Shown here: positions 62,042 through 64,000 of the stretch, piece after piece
How the letters are laid out: each line of letters begins with the position of its first letter
How positions within the stretch are numbered: position 1 is the stretch's first letter
From: Nipponacmea schrenckii
Taxonomy: Eukaryota > Mollusca > Gastropoda > Lottiidae
Assembly: GCA_030562195.1 (NCBI GenBank)
Contig: JAUJPP010000003.1
Location: 42,538,602 to 42,602,601 of the forward strand
DNA: 64,000 bases
Direction: 5' to 3'
Notes under the pieces: model-generated
Databases searched by the model: none
What the model was told of the DNA's origin: nothing
Seen by the model: the letters and a program-made list of their open reading frames with translations, nothing else
Made by a program: the position numbers and the translations under genes

Positions 62042-62409
62042 AAAATTTAAAGAAGATAACCCTTTACCAAACTTGTGATCATAATAAAACAAACACCCTT
62101 GAACTAAGAAATCAGGTACCTCTCCATTAACGATGATATTCTGAGCAACATACATCTTTCATATAAACTCCGATATCATATCTAAATTAACATCTATATG
62201 TATTTCGTACATTAAGTGTGATATCTCTGTGTTCCTGACTAAGAGGGGTAGGCCTACAATCCATATCTCAAGGAATATATGAGAAAAATATAGATACGCT
62301 TGAAAATATTTAATTTTAATGGTATATGCTATAAAATAATTAAAACAATTTAACAAATGATTTTAACTAAAATATATTATTAAATGATATGGTTTGCAAG
62401 GTCATAAAT
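62042..62409. other. Gap between Penelope fragment and gene F
   Basis: It presumably includes the 3' UTR of gene F on the minus strand; several TTTATT/TTTAAT-like words occur but no single signal stands out. Nothing else was recognised. Confidence 0.45.
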
Positions 62410-62937
62410 TCATTTCTTTTTGCTTCTTTTTTTAAGTTCAAATAAAACAGATATTTTGCTGGTGACTGTCATGGTGGCATCAATTTTACGTTGATGAATG
62501 GATTCTGCTAAATCGACAGGGGGTTTTGATTCGGTTGTTTCTTCTTCTTGAATGTTAATTGGTCGGCCGACATCAAGATGGACAAATTTTGCCATTTCTT
62601 GTGCTTTTAGTTTAGCATTATAAATAGCTAGTAAACTGGCTTGTTTCCTACAATATACATATTCAAACATCATGAATTAGTAACTCATATTTTTATTTTT
62701 TTTAAAAACTGAATTTGAACGATAGTTAAATTAAACTTACCTTAGAGTTTCTATAGACTTGTCATCGTGCTGAAATTCGGGAAAGGATACTTGGACGTTC
62801 TGGTCAAGTTTTTCTATGACAAGATTAGAGAATTCTTGGCATTTGTTGAAGTCGGTGAAAACTACTGTTATATCACATTTCATTATCACTAATTTATCTT
62901 CTCTCATTAACCTTTCAAAAATATCTATATTCTCACT
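62410..62937 (-). CDS. IRAK1BP1: Gene F (partial): IRAK1BP1-like SIMPL-domain protein, last two exons
   Basis: Minus-strand exons are 62937-62741 and 62647-62410, with a GT-AG intron between (phase 2) and a phase-0 acceptor at the upstream exon, so earlier exons must exist. Together they encode 145 residues of the C-terminal half of a SIMPL (DUF541) protein: CDITVVFTDFNKCQEFSNLV, IEKLDQNVQVSFPEFQ, then SIETLRKQASLLAIYNAKLK, AQEMAKF and INIQEEETTES, ending in a Lys-rich tail (KKRSKKK). This order and these blocks (ITVVFTDF, EKLD, LRKQASL, KAQEM, EEET) match vertebrate IRAK1-binding protein 1, which binds IRAK1 and modulates IL-1/TNF-NF-kB signalling. I could not locate the N-terminal exon(s); they may lie beyond the right edge. 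Orthology is inferred from motif order and exon continuity. Confidence 0.8.
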
Positions 62938-63580
62938 CTGGAAGTAATAATGAAATATGAAGCTTATACGGGATATGATGCATTGTTAGATTTGAATAAT
63001 AACAAGTTCAAACACCAGTACAAATGGCATGTAATATCACTGCCAAAGAACAAAGAACTGCGTCCAGTTGCAGTTGAAACGGTCAAATTGGTTGAGATTA
63101 CATGGATCGTGGGGTGTGAGCATTTTGCATCGGCCGTTGATTGACGGATCATATTAGCTAAATCTCTACTGATGGCCGTTTGTACAAGTTTGTCTGTATT
63201 TTTGTATTGCAAATTCGTTCAGAAATGCGATTCTTTGGTTTGGTAGATAGAGGATGTGATCGATAATTCTTACAGATATAATTATGTAGATTAAATTACC
63301 AGTTCACTCAGTGTTATAGAAGCCTAATGTGGTTATATCTACTCTCGACCTCTTGCCCACGAATCACCGACGAAACAGGTGAGGCAAAGGGCGCAAACGC
63401 GAGGAAAAGGATTTTCCTTTTATTTAACTCTTGCTTTCCCACTTTCTTTTTACCTTCTCACCGTTTTCCTATACCCTTTTTCCTCGTTGTTTTTTTCATA
63501 TAAGGCTATACGGTTTTGGGCTAGGCTTGCTACTATAATATCCCTTGCTGGGCATTCACATCGCACATTAGCAGTAGTCT
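62938..63580. other. Region upstream of the visible gene F exons
   Basis: It should be intron of gene F. Overlapping short frames on both strands (62950-63144 plus, 62964-63212 minus) do not match the expected SIMPL N-terminal sequence and show no family resemblance. No defined repeat until the MITE that begins near 63585. Confidence 0.45.
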
Positions 63581-64000
63581 GAAACTTGCTGACTCTATTC
63601 CCAGCCTCTGATGGATATTTGGACAGATATGGCTGGGGGGGGGGGGGAGAGTCATTTATATTCAACCGTTGCTTTAGGAACATGGGGGAGGGTCAGAACA
63701 CTAGACACCAAAAACCTTGGTAATTTTCCGCACCTTCCCGGGTGCGGGGGTTTTATACGTATTTATATAGGCCTACCTCGAATCCACCAAACCTCGATTT
63801 ATTTGGAAAGATGGATGTTTTTGTAGTTCAATCATACCATTCATTATCCTCCTACACCACTCATGTCACCCATATGGTTGCGTCAAAGTTTTTTTTCAAT
63901 AAAGTTTTTGGTGCCTAGTTTTCCTGACTCCCCCCGCCCCACCCCTATCATATCTGTCCAAATACCTATCAGAGGCTGGGAATAGAGTCAGCGAGTCTCG
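63581..64000. mobile_element. MITE with long terminal inverted repeats, reaching the window edge
   Basis: GACTCTATTCCCAGCCTCTG with TATTTGGACAGATATG follows on the left (about 63590-63632). The inverse, CATATCTGTCCAAATACC then CAGAGGCTGGGAATAGAGTC, lies at the right end (about 63948-63990). The left arm continues into a G-run (63637-63649) and the right arm is preceded by a C-rich stretch (63931-63943). The outer end may lie outside the window; no coding capacity. Confidence 0.82.

Overview
The window is AT-rich, intron-rich animal DNA. Introns follow GT-AG, coding exons are short, most introns in the receptor genes are phase 1, and several families of degenerate transposable elements are present. 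A lophotrochozoan, most likely a mollusc, fits best. The main reason is a recurring element made of a GTCC/CCGT microsatellite followed by ~160-bp tandem repeats, which resembles the pearl/Helitron-type non-autonomous elements known from bivalves. That assignment is inference and cannot be taken to species.

Main content: a family of single-pass receptors built on SUEL-type (galactose/rhamnose-binding) lectin domains. Gene A (minus, 856-19041, six exons, 618 aa) and gene D (plus, 50784-55468, seven exons, 897 aa) have signal peptide, lectin, a second cysteine-containing CUB-like domain, stalk, transmembrane helix and a tyrosine-motif cytoplasmic tail. Gene E (plus, 57042-61257, five exons, 308 aa) is a compact version without the second domain. 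Gene B (minus, 33755-38874) shows only its Ser/Thr-rich stalk, transmembrane and tail exons; its 5' exons were not found. All share phase-1 introns between extracellular modules and a phase-2 intron between transmembrane and tail exons. The tails carry many short phosphotyrosine-type motifs (YxN, YxxM, ITIM-like), an FPPPP motif and a PDZ-ligand-like C-terminus, so they look like signalling receptors.

Other genes: gene C (plus, 49462-50202) is an intronless, secreted or GPI-anchored cysteine-rich protein with two copies of one cysteine pattern. Gene F (minus, 62410-62937, partial) is an IRAK1BP1 (SIMPL-domain) homologue whose 5' exons are not visible.

Layout: 1-19.0 kb gene A with a 14.9-kb first intron; 19.0-33.7 kb no recognised gene, with one 160-bp-type element and one hAT-like MITE; 33.7-38.9 kb gene B with its introns filled by 160-bp-type elements; 39-49.4 kb transposon-rich (Penelope-like fragments including an SGNH-hydrolase-like ORF, a 2.09-kb near-identical tandem duplication, a PIF/Harbinger-like fragment carrying a MADF exon, a minisatellite); 49.4-61.8 kb genes C, D and E; 61.8-64 kb a Penelope fragment, gene F and a terminal MITE.

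A cluster of lectin receptors with diversified signalling tails, next to a homologue of an IL-1-receptor/NF-kB pathway adaptor, suggests cell-surface recognition, possibly innate immunity or cell adhesion. The functional role is inferred.
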